Source: Nocardia brasiliensis IFM 10847 | Lineage (GTDB): Bacteria; Actinomycetota; Actinomycetes; Mycobacteriales; Mycobacteriaceae | DNA: 39,150 nt | Assembly: GCF_000710915.1 (NCBI RefSeq) | Contig: NZ_BAUA01000200.1 | Coordinates: forward strand, 1 to 39,150 | Direction of reading: 5' to 3' | In this document: positions 1 to 7,630 of the stretch, one piece after another | Layout: every line of letters starts with the position of its first letter | How positions within the stretch are numbered: the stretch's first letter is position 1 | Translations under genes and position numbers: made by a program | The notes under the pieces: model-generated | What the model was told of the DNA's origin: nothing | Databases searched by the model: none | Seen by the model: the letters and a program-made list of their open reading frames with translations, nothing else

Positions 1-3
1 GGG

Positions 4-69
4 GTCACAGAGGTTTCGTACGGTTCACAGGGGTTGTAGCTGCTGTGAATCGTATGGAAGGTCTGTGAC
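4..69. repeat. Long imperfect stem-loop at left edge
   Basis: Arms 4-30 and 43-69 are inverted copies of one another: 22 of 27 positions pair, and three of the five mismatches would be G-U pairs in RNA read from the plus strand. The loop is 12 nt. Both outer ends carry GTCACAG and its complement. It could be a terminator of a gene to the left of the window or a mobile repeat unit. There is no T-run. The structure is certain; its role is unknown. Confidence 0.6.
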
Positions 70-450
70 TCTGCGACTCGCCCAGCCAGACACGCCGAGC
101 CACAACGCCACTCGCTCGAAACCGCTGATACCTCGTCAAGGAACTCTCGAAAACAGCACCACAGCCAGACGACCACGCCGGAACCCACGTTTCGGCACCT
201 GACGTGCGCCTAAAGCCGGGTACGGCACCTGACGCGCTCAGCACTATGCCGGTAACTCCCGTGGCAGGCACACCACACTGGGCACGTCACCCTTCGGCAG
301 CCAGCCAACAAGCCCAAACGCAAGGAATACCAACCCAACCCGCCCACAGCCCTGTACCCGACCAGCCGTATGCAGTGACGTGGCACCAACCCAAGCCACA
401 CATGTGCATCACTTCTCGGGATCTACACCTACTGAGCCCAGGCGAGTGAA
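70..450. other. Non-coding stretch with strong C/A strand bias
   Basis: No gene can be supported here. The plus strand is rich in CCA, CAA and ACC words, most clearly at 260-410, unlike the GC-balanced coding DNA around it. The short open frames on either strand lack a ribosome binding site and resemble nothing I recognise. It may be the eroded remains of a gene or a non-coding RNA region. It also holds the short direct repeat at 193-234. Confidence 0.4.
193..234. repeat. 12-bp direct repeat
   Basis: The word CGGCACCTGACG occurs at 193-204 and again at 223-234, exactly 30 bp apart. No gene nearby explains it. It may be chance or a remnant of a small duplication. Confidence 0.45.
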
Positions 451-464
451 AATCCCGAGAAGTG
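410..464 (-). terminator. Hairpin downstream of the TerD gene
   Basis: A perfect 13-bp inverted repeat (410-422 and 452-464, arm CACTTCTCGGGAT) encloses a 29-nt loop, about 46 nt beyond the stop codon of the minus-strand TerD gene. There is no U-tract, as is common for actinobacterial terminators. The large loop makes an operator an alternative reading. Confidence 0.5.
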
Positions 465-510
465 GCGCAGATTCCGAGAGCCCCGCAGCGCGGCTGTTCG
501 CGCTACATCG

Positions 511-1071
511 CTAGATCCTGGTGGCGAGGAACTCGCGCACCAGCGGTACCGCTTCGGCGGGGTGCTCCGCTCGGATCGTCTCGCCGATCGATTCGAACTG
601 CCATACCCCGTCGCTGCGGTACACCTTGCACATCACCAAGCCGGTGTGCGAGCCACCGGCGCTCAGGTCGTAGCGGGCGAGTTCGATGCCGGACACGCTA
701 TCGATCAAGCGGCAGAACGCATTCTCGATCTGCTCGAAGGTCTGGCCGGTGTAGCAGGTCACGATGAAGACCGCGGCGGTGATCTCGGGCGTCAGCCTGG
801 TCAGATCGACGGTGATGATCTCGTTGTCGCCCTTGCCTTCGCCGGTCGTGCTGTCGCCGAGATGGCGCACCGCGCCGTCGCGCGAGCTCAACTGTTCGTG
901 GTACACGACATCGGCGATCTGATCGCCGGCGAAGAGCAGCGCGGATGCGTTGAGGTCGATGTCCTTGCCGGGGGCGCCGAACCAGCGCGCCGGGCGGACC
1001 GGATCCCAGCCCAGCGCCATCGTCACGTAATCGAGGGCGGCGCCGTTTTCGTCGCGAAGCGTAGTGAACAT
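511..1071 (-). CDS. TerD-domain protein
   Basis: Calcium-binding stress protein of the TerD family (tellurite resistance, CABP1-like), cytoplasmic; the exact role of these proteins is poorly defined. The 186 residues match the usual single-domain length. Visible family signatures are DIDLNASALLF (residues 37-47, acidic calcium-site strand), the GDSTTGEGKGDNE stretch (72-84) and the closing ELARYDL segment (130-136). The frame is open upstream, but I start at the ATG at 1071 because GGGAG precedes it at good spacing and TerD domains begin there. It diverges from the two MutS-like genes and shares a 164-bp control region with three CGTAAA repeats. TerD genes usually lie in ter clusters with TerC or TerB; none is seen here, so its pairing with MutS-like ATPases is the odd feature. 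Confidence 0.88.
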   Translation of the reverse strand: MFTTLRDENGAALDYVTMALGWDPVRPARWFGAPGKDIDLNASALLFAGDQIADVVYHEQLSSRDGAVRHLGDSTTGEGKGDNEIITVDLTRLTPEITAAVFIVTCYTGQTFEQIENAFCRLIDSVSGIELARYDLSAGGSHTGLVMCKVYRSDGVWQFESIGETIRAEHPAEAVPLVREFLATRI

Positions 1072-1149
1072 CGGTGTCTCCCAACCTCGATCGGCCCGCC
1101 CCGCGCTCGCGGACCGGGTTTGCCGACCAGACTTCCCGGCGCACCTACC

Positions 1150-1178
1150 CGTAAAGATGCCGTAAATATGCGCGTAAA
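1150..1178. promoter_or_regulatory. Three CGTAAA direct repeats
   Basis: CGTAAA occurs at 1150-1155, 1161-1166 and 1173-1178, spaced 11 and 12 bp apart, about one helical turn each, between the divergent TerD and MutS-like genes. This looks like a tandem site for a DNA-binding protein. The third copy sits where a -35 box would be for the TATAAG at 1196-1201. Confidence 0.45.
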
Positions 1179-1201
1179 GCAAATGAGTTAGGTGATATAA
1201 G
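1173..1201 (+). promoter_or_regulatory. Candidate promoter of the MutS-like operon
   Basis: TATAAG at 1196-1201 is a plausible -10 element 34 nt before the chosen start. At 17-bp spacing the -35 position (1173-1178) reads CGTAAA, a poor consensus match, as expected if an activator binding the repeats is needed. Confidence 0.35.
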
Positions 1202-1235
1202 CGGCTGATCACCGACGATGAGCGAGGGGGCATCG

Positions 1236-2756
1236 ATGTCTCGATTCGGCAGCATCCTGTGGCCTGCGGGTAGTCGAGCGGCCCTGGCCGTCGATGCGCA
1301 GACAGTGCGGGACCTGAATCTCGAGGAAATCTTCACCATCGTGACCCGCGGGGATCCGATATTGGCGCGCTATGTGCGCGCACCGGTGGCCGATCTGGAC
1401 ACTGCGATGTACCGGCAGGAGATATTTCGCGACTTCGGTCGCACGGAGCTGCGGGAACCCTTCGAAGAATTCGCGACGCAGCTGCGCATCGTGCACGCGT
1501 TCGCGACCGCGTCGGCCGAACAGCATCATCGCAGCACCGAGCACCGGTTGTATCTCGATGCGGTGCTCGGCTACGGCAGCGCTCTGCGGGCGCTCAGTGC
1601 GGCGCTTTCGGCTGTGCCCGGCACCTCCCGAGGATTGCGGAGTTGGCAGATCTACCTCGAAACATACTTGGCTACTGAACAATTCGAGGATCTGATGGAC
1701 GCCGCGACGCGTGTCCAGGCCCGGCTCGACGCCGTCCGCTACACCATCTCCATCGACGGCCAGCAAGTGGCGGTGGCTCGGGACGACAACGCGCAGGACT
1801 ACAGCGCGACCGTCGAGCAAGCCTTCGCGCCGCTCGTGTACGGGTTCCGTCCCGATCCTGCTCCGCCGGAAATCCTCTCCACCACAGTGCATTACGTGGA
1901 AGAGCAGATCGCCGACCGCGTCGCCGAACTGTTCCCGGCCGAATTCGCCGAGCTGGCGCAGTTCCGCGCCGCGCATCCCGAGTTCCTGGATCCCTCTGTC
2001 GAATCGTTCTATCAGGAGCTGCGGTTCTATCTATCCTTCCTCGAATTCGTGGATCATCTGACCGGCGAAGGGTTCACGTTCAGCAGTCCGCGGTTGACCG
2101 AGCGGTTCGAGGAGATCGCGGTGACCGGAGGATACGATCTCGCGTTGGCGGTGCGGCTGCGTGGCGCCGAGCAATCAGTGGTGCCCAACGATTTCCGGCT
2201 CGTCGGCAGCGAGCGAGTGCTGGTGGTCACCGGACCGAATCAGGGCGGCAAGAGCACCTTCGCCCGCATGTTCGGTCAACTCGCCTATCTTGCGGCGCTC
2301 GGTTGTCCGGTGCCCGCGGCCAGTGCCACGCTCGTGCTCGCCGACCGCCTGTCCACCCATTTCGAGCGCACCGAAAGCGTCGAGCACTCGGCGGGCAAAC
2401 TGCACGACGAACTCACCGAGGTGCGCGGTGCGATCCGCGCCTGCACCGCTCGCTCGCTGATCATCATGAACGAGACGTTCAGCTCGACCACTACGGCCGA
2501 CGCGCTGCAGATCGGCGGTGCCGTACTGCGCCGCATCATCGAGCGGGGGGCGGTCGCGGTGTATGTCACGTTCCTCGACGAGCTGGCGAACCTGCACCCG
2601 GCCGTCGTCAGCATGGTGGCCGGAGTCGGTGACGATCCCACCACACGCACGTTCCGGATCGTGCGCAGACCCGCGGACGGCAAGGCGCATGCGGCCGCGA
2701 TCGCGGATCTGTTCGGACTCGGTTACGCCGCCATAGCGGAACGGATCGCGCGATGA
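1236..2756 (+). CDS. MutS-like ATPase, first of a pair
   Basis: Truncated MutS homologue of 506 residues, against roughly 850 in classical MutS: it has the helical core/lever region (about residues 1-310) and the C-terminal ABC-type ATPase, but no N-terminal mismatch-recognition domain. Walker A is GPNQGGKST (333-341). The Walker B region reads LIIMNETFSST, so Asn stands where classical MutS has the Walker B Asp, while the catalytic Glu is kept. I choose the ATG at 1236, preceded by GAGGGGG at 5-nt spacing, over an in-frame ATG at 1218. The stop overlaps the next start (ATGA at 2753-2756), so the two MutS-like proteins are translationally coupled and may form a heterodimer, as MutS ATPase domains act as dimers. 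A role in mismatch repair is doubtful; a DNA-structure or stress function is inference. Confidence 0.85.
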   Translation: MSRFGSILWPAGSRAALAVDAQTVRDLNLEEIFTIVTRGDPILARYVRAPVADLDTAMYRQEIFRDFGRTELREPFEEFATQLRIVHAFATASAEQHHRSTEHRLYLDAVLGYGSALRALSAALSAVPGTSRGLRSWQIYLETYLATEQFEDLMDAATRVQARLDAVRYTISIDGQQVAVARDDNAQDYSATVEQAFAPLVYGFRPDPAPPEILSTTVHYVEEQIADRVAELFPAEFAELAQFRAAHPEFLDPSVESFYQELRFYLSFLEFVDHLTGEGFTFSSPRLTERFEEIAVTGGYDLALAVRLRGAEQSVVPNDFRLVGSERVLVVTGPNQGGKSTFARMFGQLAYLAALGCPVPAASATLVLADRLSTHFERTESVEHSAGKLHDELTEVRGAIRACTARSLIIMNETFSSTTTADALQIGGAVLRRIIERGAVAVYVTFLDELANLHPAVVSMVAGVGDDPTTRTFRIVRRPADGKAHAAAIADLFGLGYAAIAERIAR

Positions 2757-4234
2757 GAGTCGGTCTGCTGGAACCGGATTCCGCCGGGGCGCACACGGTG
2801 CGGCACGGTGCGACGGTGGTGCGGGATCTCGAGCTCGACATCGTGTTCGACGCGATGGCGGACGGTGATCCGTTTCTGCGCGACAGTGTCGAGGCGATCA
2901 TGGTGCACGCGTCGACCGATCCGGTGACGATCAGATATCGCCAGGAAGTGCTCGCCGATTGCCTAGCCGACCCGGTCGCGGTCCGCCGTCTGTACGCGCT
3001 GGTGCGCGCCAGCGAGGGCGTGCGCCGCTGGACGATCGGCCGTGGCGGTGCGCCGCGAGCAAAGCTGAATCTCTCGCTGGAACCGCTCGCCGAACTGATC
3101 GGCCACCTCCGGCAGGTGCGCGCGGCGTGCGCGGCGCTCGGCCTGCGGTCGGCGGGTTTCGCGCGACTGTCGGCGCTGGTCACCTCGTCGTTCCCGGACG
3201 AAGTGCTCGATGCGGTCGAATCGCACGTCGAGGCACTGCATTTCGAGCACGGCATAGCACTGGGCGCCGGGCTCGGTACGGGCAACAAGCCGGTCGGCAT
3301 CGTGCTGCGCGAGCCACCGCGACCGGCCCGGCGTGGCCTGTTCGGCGGCGATCGGCGCGCGCGGCATGGCTTCACCATCCCCGGCCAGGACGAGAAGGGG
3401 GCGGACTACCTTGCCCGGCTGATCGGGCGCGGGCTGTATCCGGTGGCCGAAATCGTTTCGCACGCCACGGATCTGATCGCCGATTTCCTCCTATCGCTGC
3501 GCACCGAGCTGGCGTTCTATCTCGGCTGCGTGAACCTGCACGAGCGGTTGACGGCCTCGGGCTATCCGCTGTGCTTTCCTGAGCCGCTGCCCGTGGGACG
3601 GCCCGAGCTGCGCTGCCGGGAATTACGCGATCCCACCCTGGCCTTGTCGTCGGGCGTGCCGGTCGGTGGGAACACGGTCGACGGATCGGGGCGTTCGCTG
3701 ATCCTCGTCACGGGCGCGAACAGCGGTGGCAAATCGACCTTTCTGCGCAGCGTCGGCCTCGCTCAGGTGCTGCTGCAAGCCGGTATGTTCGTGCCGGCGG
3801 ACAGCTTCGCGGCGGATGTGCGGACCGGCATCTTCACCCACTTCCGGATCCAGGACGACGCCACCATGACCTACGGGAGGCTGAAAGAGGAGCTGGCGCG
3901 GATTCGGGAGATCACCGATGCGATCCGGCCCGCCGCCCTGCTGCTGTGCAACGAGCCCTTCGCGTCGACGAACGAGCGGGAAGGAACCCAGATCGGCGGG
4001 CCGATCCTGCGGGCGCTGCACGATGCCGGCGTGAAAATCGTTTGCGTGACCCATCTTCACGATCTGGCCCGAGAGTTCTACGCCGGACAGACCGGGGCCG
4101 AGCTGTTCCTGCGGGCCGAGCGGTTGCCGGACGGCACGCGTACCTTCCGTGTGGTCGAAGGCGAGCCGGTGGCCACGAGTCATGGTGATGACGTGTTCCG
4201 TCGCGTCTTCGGCGACGACCGGATGTCGGTGTAG
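2753..4234 (+). CDS. MutS-like ATPase, second of a pair
   Basis: Second truncated MutS homologue (493 residues), diverged from its upstream partner but of the same layout: helical core, then an ATPase domain with Walker A GANSGGKST (321-329) and a Walker B region reading LLLCNEPFAST followed by NEREGTQIG. As in the partner, Asn replaces the usual Walker B Asp. The mismatch-recognition and connector domains are absent. The start overlaps the upstream stop by 4 nt (ATGA), with no independent promoter. The 57 nt after its stop lead into a small gene that probably belongs to the same transcript. The tandem arrangement suggests duplication followed by specialisation into two subunits. The family assignment is firm; the biological role is unknown. 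Confidence 0.85.
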   Translation: MRVGLLEPDSAGAHTVRHGATVVRDLELDIVFDAMADGDPFLRDSVEAIMVHASTDPVTIRYRQEVLADCLADPVAVRRLYALVRASEGVRRWTIGRGGAPRAKLNLSLEPLAELIGHLRQVRAACAALGLRSAGFARLSALVTSSFPDEVLDAVESHVEALHFEHGIALGAGLGTGNKPVGIVLREPPRPARRGLFGGDRRARHGFTIPGQDEKGADYLARLIGRGLYPVAEIVSHATDLIADFLLSLRTELAFYLGCVNLHERLTASGYPLCFPEPLPVGRPELRCRELRDPTLALSSGVPVGGNTVDGSGRSLILVTGANSGGKSTFLRSVGLAQVLLQAGMFVPADSFAADVRTGIFTHFRIQDDATMTYGRLKEELARIREITDAIRPAALLLCNEPFASTNEREGTQIGGPILRALHDAGVKIVCVTHLHDLAREFYAGQTGAELFLRAERLPDGTRTFRVVEGEPVATSHGDDVFRRVFGDDRMSV

Positions 4235-4291
4235 CGCACTATGGACGGGGAGGCGTCACGGATTTCCCGCGACGCGGATGGAGGCGGTCTC

Positions 4292-4540
4292 ATGTCGGAC
4301 ACCAACAAGCGCAATCTCCTCTACTTCGAAAGTCCGTCCATGCGTGGGCTGTACGAGGCGATCGACGAGTGGCAGCAGTCCGCCGAGCGGCGGCTGCTCT
4401 CGCTCAGCGTCCAGCGCGACGGTGACAACTACTGCTGCATCGCGCTGACGAATCCGTCCGAGGTCGTGATCACCAGCCCCGACGGGCACAATCACGCCAA
4501 CGTCAGTCGGTTCGGGACGCTGGCCGTCGACGCGGTTTAG
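4292..4540 (+). CDS. Small conserved-looking protein of unknown function
   Basis: An 82-residue soluble acidic protein that I do not recognise. It starts with MSDTNKRNLLYFESPS and has no signal peptide or membrane segment. The frame is open further up to 4241, but GGAGGCGG at 4280-4287 lies just before the ATG at 4292, which decides the start. The pattern of alternating hydrophobic residues in the second half (LLSLSVQRDGDNYCCIAL) suggests a small alpha/beta fold. It follows the second MutS-like gene by 57 nt and may be part of that operon. Its 3' end overlaps the convergent TetR gene by 38 nt. Confidence 0.6.
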   Translation: MSDTNKRNLLYFESPSMRGLYEAIDEWQQSAERRLLSLSVQRDGDNYCCIALTNPSEVVITSPDGHNHANVSRFGTLAVDAV

Positions 4541-5162
4541 CCGTCGCGCTGTCCATTTCGGTGAACGCGCCCGCGCGCGCGGCGAGCGCGGCGGTCGCCG
4601 CAGCGTGGGCGGGCAGGCCCGGATCGGGTGCGGTGCGTAGCAATATCAGCTGGTGGTAGAGCGGCGCGGTCGCGGCGATGAGCAGGGCGCGCGCGTCGAC
4701 GCCGGGCTCGAGCTCGCCACGCCGGACCGCGCGTTCGACGACGATCTCCGATTGCGTATACCGGCCTTCCCATAGTCGCCGCAAGGCGTCGGCAGCTGCC
4801 GCGGAGCGGAACGAGACCGCGATCAGCGCCTCCGCGATGGAGGATTCCTCGGTCAACGAGTCCTGGATCTCCTGGTTGAGTGCGGTCAGGTCACCGTGCA
4901 GGGTGCCGGTGTCGCGCGGGTGCCAGTCGAGATCGCTCGCCGCGGCGAAGACGTCGGTGATCAGTCCGGCCACATCGCGCCAGCGGCGATACACCGTGGT
5001 GCGATGCACGCCCGCGCGCGCGGCGACGGTGTCGACGGTGAGCGCGTCGTAGCCGTGCTCGGTCAGTTCCGCGCGCACTGCGTCGAGGACCTGGTCCCGG
5101 ATGCGTGCGGTACGGCCGCCCGGACGCTGCCGAGGGGACGAATCAGCTGGTGGAGGAGGCAA
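4503..5162 (-). CDS. TetR-family transcriptional regulator
   Basis: A TetR-type repressor of 219 residues with the usual layout: an N-terminal helix-turn-helix (about residues 20-66, including LTVDTVAARAGVHRTTVYRRW) and a variable helical ligand domain. It probably controls the divergent ABC-F/acetyltransferase pair, since TetR repressors commonly flank resistance genes; the inducer would then be the drug. The start is a TTG at 5162, the only start codon between the preceding stop and the DNA-binding domain; no clear Shine-Dalgarno precedes it, so the message may be nearly leaderless. The C-terminus is rich in Ala and Arg and overlaps the small gene at 4292-4540. Confidence is high for the family, moderate for the target. 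Confidence 0.85.
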   Translation of the reverse strand: MPPPPADSSPRQRPGGRTARIRDQVLDAVRAELTEHGYDALTVDTVAARAGVHRTTVYRRWRDVAGLITDVFAAASDLDWHPRDTGTLHGDLTALNQEIQDSLTEESSIAEALIAVSFRSAAAADALRRLWEGRYTQSEIVVERAVRRGELEPGVDARALLIAATAPLYHQLILLRTAPDPGLPAHAAATAALAARAGAFTEMDSATAKPRRRPASRTD

Positions 5163-5203
5163 TGTCGATGACCCGGTTGCTCTGGAGGGATAGGCTGTGG
5201 CAC

Positions 5204-5233
5204 CATATTAACGCAACATTCGTCGCACTAGTG
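5204..5233. promoter_or_regulatory. AT-rich divergent promoter zone, TetR / ABC-F
   Basis: CATATTAA (5204-5211) is the only AT-rich island in the gap and could serve as a -10 element for TetR on the minus strand (TAATAT) or for the ABC-F gene on the plus strand. The perfect 8-bp palindrome CACTAGTG (5226-5233) follows immediately and is a possible operator half, though short for a TetR site. Confidence 0.3.
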
Positions 5234-5243
5234 AGGTAGGCCG

Positions 5244-5381
5244 ATGGTCATTCGAAGTGTTCGCCCGGTCCTGCGGTGCTCGGCCACCGCGTCCTCGAAT
5301 GCTTCGGAGTGTGCCCATGCCAACCCAGATCACCGCGCACGCGGTCACCAAGTCCTTCCACGGTCGTCGCGTACTCGATGA
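5244..5381 (+). CDS. Possible leader peptide ahead of the ABC-F gene
   Basis: A 45-codon frame begins with ATG at 5244, 3 nt after the strong GAGGTAGG (5233-5240), runs across the ABC-F start in another frame and stops inside that gene (TGA 5379-5381). The peptide begins MVIRSVRPVLRCSATASS and has no known domain. ABC-F resistance genes are often controlled by ribosome stalling on such leaders, so this may be an attenuator. The frame is certain; its translation is inference, and it could be chance. Confidence 0.35.
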   Translation: MVIRSVRPVLRCSATASSNASECAHANPDHRARGHQVLPRSSRTR

Positions 5382-6924
5382 GGTGACGTGTGTGTTCGCC
5401 GCGGGCGAGCGCACCGGGATCATCGGCGAGAACGGCTCCGGCAAGACCACCCTGCTGCGGCTGCTCGCCGGCCGGGAACAACCCGACGAGGGGGAGATCG
5501 TCGTCCACGCCGAGGGTGGCATCGGCTATCTCGCGCAGGACGAGTACCTGCCGCCGCAGCTGACCGTGCAGCAGGTCATCGACCGCGCGCTCGGCGAACT
5601 CCATGCGATCGAACACCGGATGCGCCGCCTCGAGTCCGCGATGGGGTCCGGCGATGAATCGGCTCTGACCGAATACGGTGAGCTGACAACAGTTTTCGAA
5701 CTACGCGGCGGCTACGACGCGGATGCCCGGGTGGAACGGGCGCTGCACGGTCTCGGTCTCGGACTGGTCCGGCGCGAGCGGACCGTCGGCGAGCTGTCCG
5801 GCGGCGAACAGGTCCGGTTGCGCCTGGCCGCGGTGCTGGCCGCCGGATCGGAAGTACTGCTACTGGACGAGCCGACCAATCACCTCGACGACGACGCCCT
5901 GACCTGGCTGGAAGACCAGCTGCGCACCCGGCGCGGGACCACTGTGACGGTGTCGCACGACCGGACCTTCCTGGAACGGGTCGCGACCACCTTGCTCGAG
6001 GTCGATGCGGACCGGCGGCGCGTCGTCCGCTACGGCAACGGCTACGCGGGCTATCTGGCGGAGAAAGCGGCGGCGCGGGAACGCTGGGTACAAGCCCACG
6101 CGCGGTGGCAGGCCGATGTCGATCGGCTGCGCGAGTTCGCCGCCACCACCGCGCGTCGCGTCGCACCCGGCCGGGCGATGAAGGACAACAACAAGATGAG
6201 TTACGACCGAGCCGGTGGCCGGGTCCAGCAGTCGCTGGCCGGCCGGGTCCGCAATGCCGAGGAACGGTTGCGCCGGCACCTCGCCGAACCGGTACCGGCG
6301 CCCCCGGAACCGCTGCGCTTCCGGGCCGCACTGCATGCGGGACGGACGCAGGGCGCAGTGCTCGAGGCCACGGACGTCGCGGTCGAGGGCAGGCTGGAAC
6401 GGATCGGTGTCACGGTGGGGGCGGGGGAGCGGCTGTTGATCACCGGGCCGAACGGGGCGGGCAAATCCACGCTGTTGCGGGTGCTGGCCGGCACGCTCGC
6501 GCCGGATCGCGGCACGGTGCGCCGGCGCGGCCGGGTGGGATATCTCGCGCAGGAACCGCTGCCCGCCGCGCCCGGTGAGACACTGCTCGCCGCCTTCGGC
6601 CGGGGGCGCGGCGGTGCGGCCGATCAGCACGCCGAGGTGTTGATGTCGCTCGGCCTGTTCGACCGCGCCCGGCTCTCGACCCGGGTGGCGGATCTGTCCA
6701 CCGGGCAGCGGCAGCGACTCGCGTTGGCGCGCTTGGTCACCGAACCCGTCGACGCGCTGCTGCTCGACGAACCCACCAACCACCTGTCACCCGGCCTGGT
6801 CGAGGAGCTGGAGACAGCCTTGGACGACTACCGTGGCGCGCTCGTGATCGTCAGCCACGATCGGCGGCTGCGAGCGCGCTGGCAGGGTGCGCACCTCGCC
6901 CTGCGGGCCTGCGTCTCCGTCTGA
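5317..6924 (+). CDS. ABC-F ribosome-protection ATPase (antibiotic resistance type)
   Basis: A 535-residue protein with two ATP-binding cassettes and no membrane segments, the layout of ABC-F proteins that bind the ribosome and displace antibiotics. Cassette 1 has Walker A GENGSGKTT (37-45), signature LSGGEQ and Walker B LLLDEPTNHL; cassette 2 has GPNGAGKST (377-385), signature LSTGQRQ and LLLDEPTNHL. The basic linker between them contains GRAMKDNNKMSYDRAGG, the region whose tip reaches the peptidyl-transferase centre in resistance ABC-Fs. I start at the ATG at 5317 (CGGAG about 7 nt upstream) rather than 60 nt earlier. A Vat-like acetyltransferase follows by 35 nt, pointing to streptogramin A, lincosamide or pleuromutilin as the drug class, as for Vga and Lsa proteins. 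A housekeeping EttA-like role is less likely given the neighbours. Confidence 0.88.
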   Translation: MPTQITAHAVTKSFHGRRVLDEVTCVFAAGERTGIIGENGSGKTTLLRLLAGREQPDEGEIVVHAEGGIGYLAQDEYLPPQLTVQQVIDRALGELHAIEHRMRRLESAMGSGDESALTEYGELTTVFELRGGYDADARVERALHGLGLGLVRRERTVGELSGGEQVRLRLAAVLAAGSEVLLLDEPTNHLDDDALTWLEDQLRTRRGTTVTVSHDRTFLERVATTLLEVDADRRRVVRYGNGYAGYLAEKAAARERWVQAHARWQADVDRLREFAATTARRVAPGRAMKDNNKMSYDRAGGRVQQSLAGRVRNAEERLRRHLAEPVPAPPEPLRFRAALHAGRTQGAVLEATDVAVEGRLERIGVTVGAGERLLITGPNGAGKSTLLRVLAGTLAPDRGTVRRRGRVGYLAQEPLPAAPGETLLAAFGRGRGGAADQHAEVLMSLGLFDRARLSTRVADLSTGQRQRLALARLVTEPVDALLLDEPTNHLSPGLVEELETALDDYRGALVIVSHDRRLRARWQGAHLALRACVSV

Positions 6925-6959
6925 TCAACCGATTACCCACGCACCGAAGGAGTTTCACC

Positions 6960-7619
6960 GTGCCCGACAGTCCTGTGCGGCTGCCCGCCGACCCGACCGT
7001 GCTGCATCCCATGCCCGGCCAGCCGCGCGTGGTGCAACTGCGGCCCCTGCTCACCTCGCCCCTGATCGAGGTCGGGGACTATTCCTATTACGACGACCCG
7101 GACGACGCGACCGCGTTCGAAACCCGCAACGTGCTGTACCACTACGGGCCGGAGAAGCTGATCATCGGGAAGTTCTGCGCGCTGGGCACCGGCACGCGGT
7201 TCATCATGAACGGCGCCAACCACCGAATGGACGGCCCGTCGACGTTTCCCTTTCCCACCATGGGCGGTTCCTGGGCAGAGCACTTCGACCTGCTCACCGA
7301 CCTGCCGAATCGCGGCGACACCGTGGTGGGCAACGACGTGTGGTTCGGCAACGGCGTCACCGTGATGCCCGGTGCGCGCATCGGGCACGGCGCGATCATC
7401 AGCACCGGGTCCGTGGTCACCGGCTCGGTCCCCGATTACGGCATCGTCGGCGGTAATCCGGCCCGGCTCATCCGAACCCGCTACAGCGACAACGACATCG
7501 CGCGGCTGCTCGCCGTCGCGTGGTGGGACTGGCCCACCGAACATCTCACCGCGCACATCCGGACCATCATGTCCGGCACCATCGATGACTTGGAGGTCGC
7601 CGCTGCATCCCTGAACTGA
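6960..7619 (+). CDS. Vat-like streptogramin A O-acetyltransferase
   Basis: Xenobiotic acetyltransferase of the left-handed beta-helix family, 219 residues, using acetyl-CoA to acetylate a hydroxyl of the drug. The segment FIMNGANHRMDG (81-92) with catalytic His88, the flanking KLIIGKFCALG, GNDVWFGNGVTVMPG hexapeptide coils and the WWDWP segment near the C-terminus closely follow Vat proteins as I recall them; CatB-type chloramphenicol acetyltransferases share the fold and are the alternative. The start is GTG at 6960 with GAAGGAG 7 nt upstream. It lies 35 nt after the ABC-F gene with no terminator between, so the two probably form an operon acting on the same drug by modification and target protection. 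It converges on the radical SAM gene with an 11-nt gap. Confidence 0.85.
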   Translation: MPDSPVRLPADPTVLHPMPGQPRVVQLRPLLTSPLIEVGDYSYYDDPDDATAFETRNVLYHYGPEKLIIGKFCALGTGTRFIMNGANHRMDGPSTFPFPTMGGSWAEHFDLLTDLPNRGDTVVGNDVWFGNGVTVMPGARIGHGAIISTGSVVTGSVPDYGIVGGNPARLIRTRYSDNDIARLLAVAWWDWPTEHLTAHIRTIMSGTIDDLEVAAASLN

Positions 7620-7630
7620 CGCGAAATGCC

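Noticed and set aside
204..449. Plus-strand 81-codon frame in the left-edge region
   Set aside because: No ribosome binding site, GTG start, low-complexity Pro/Gln/His translation and no recognisable family.
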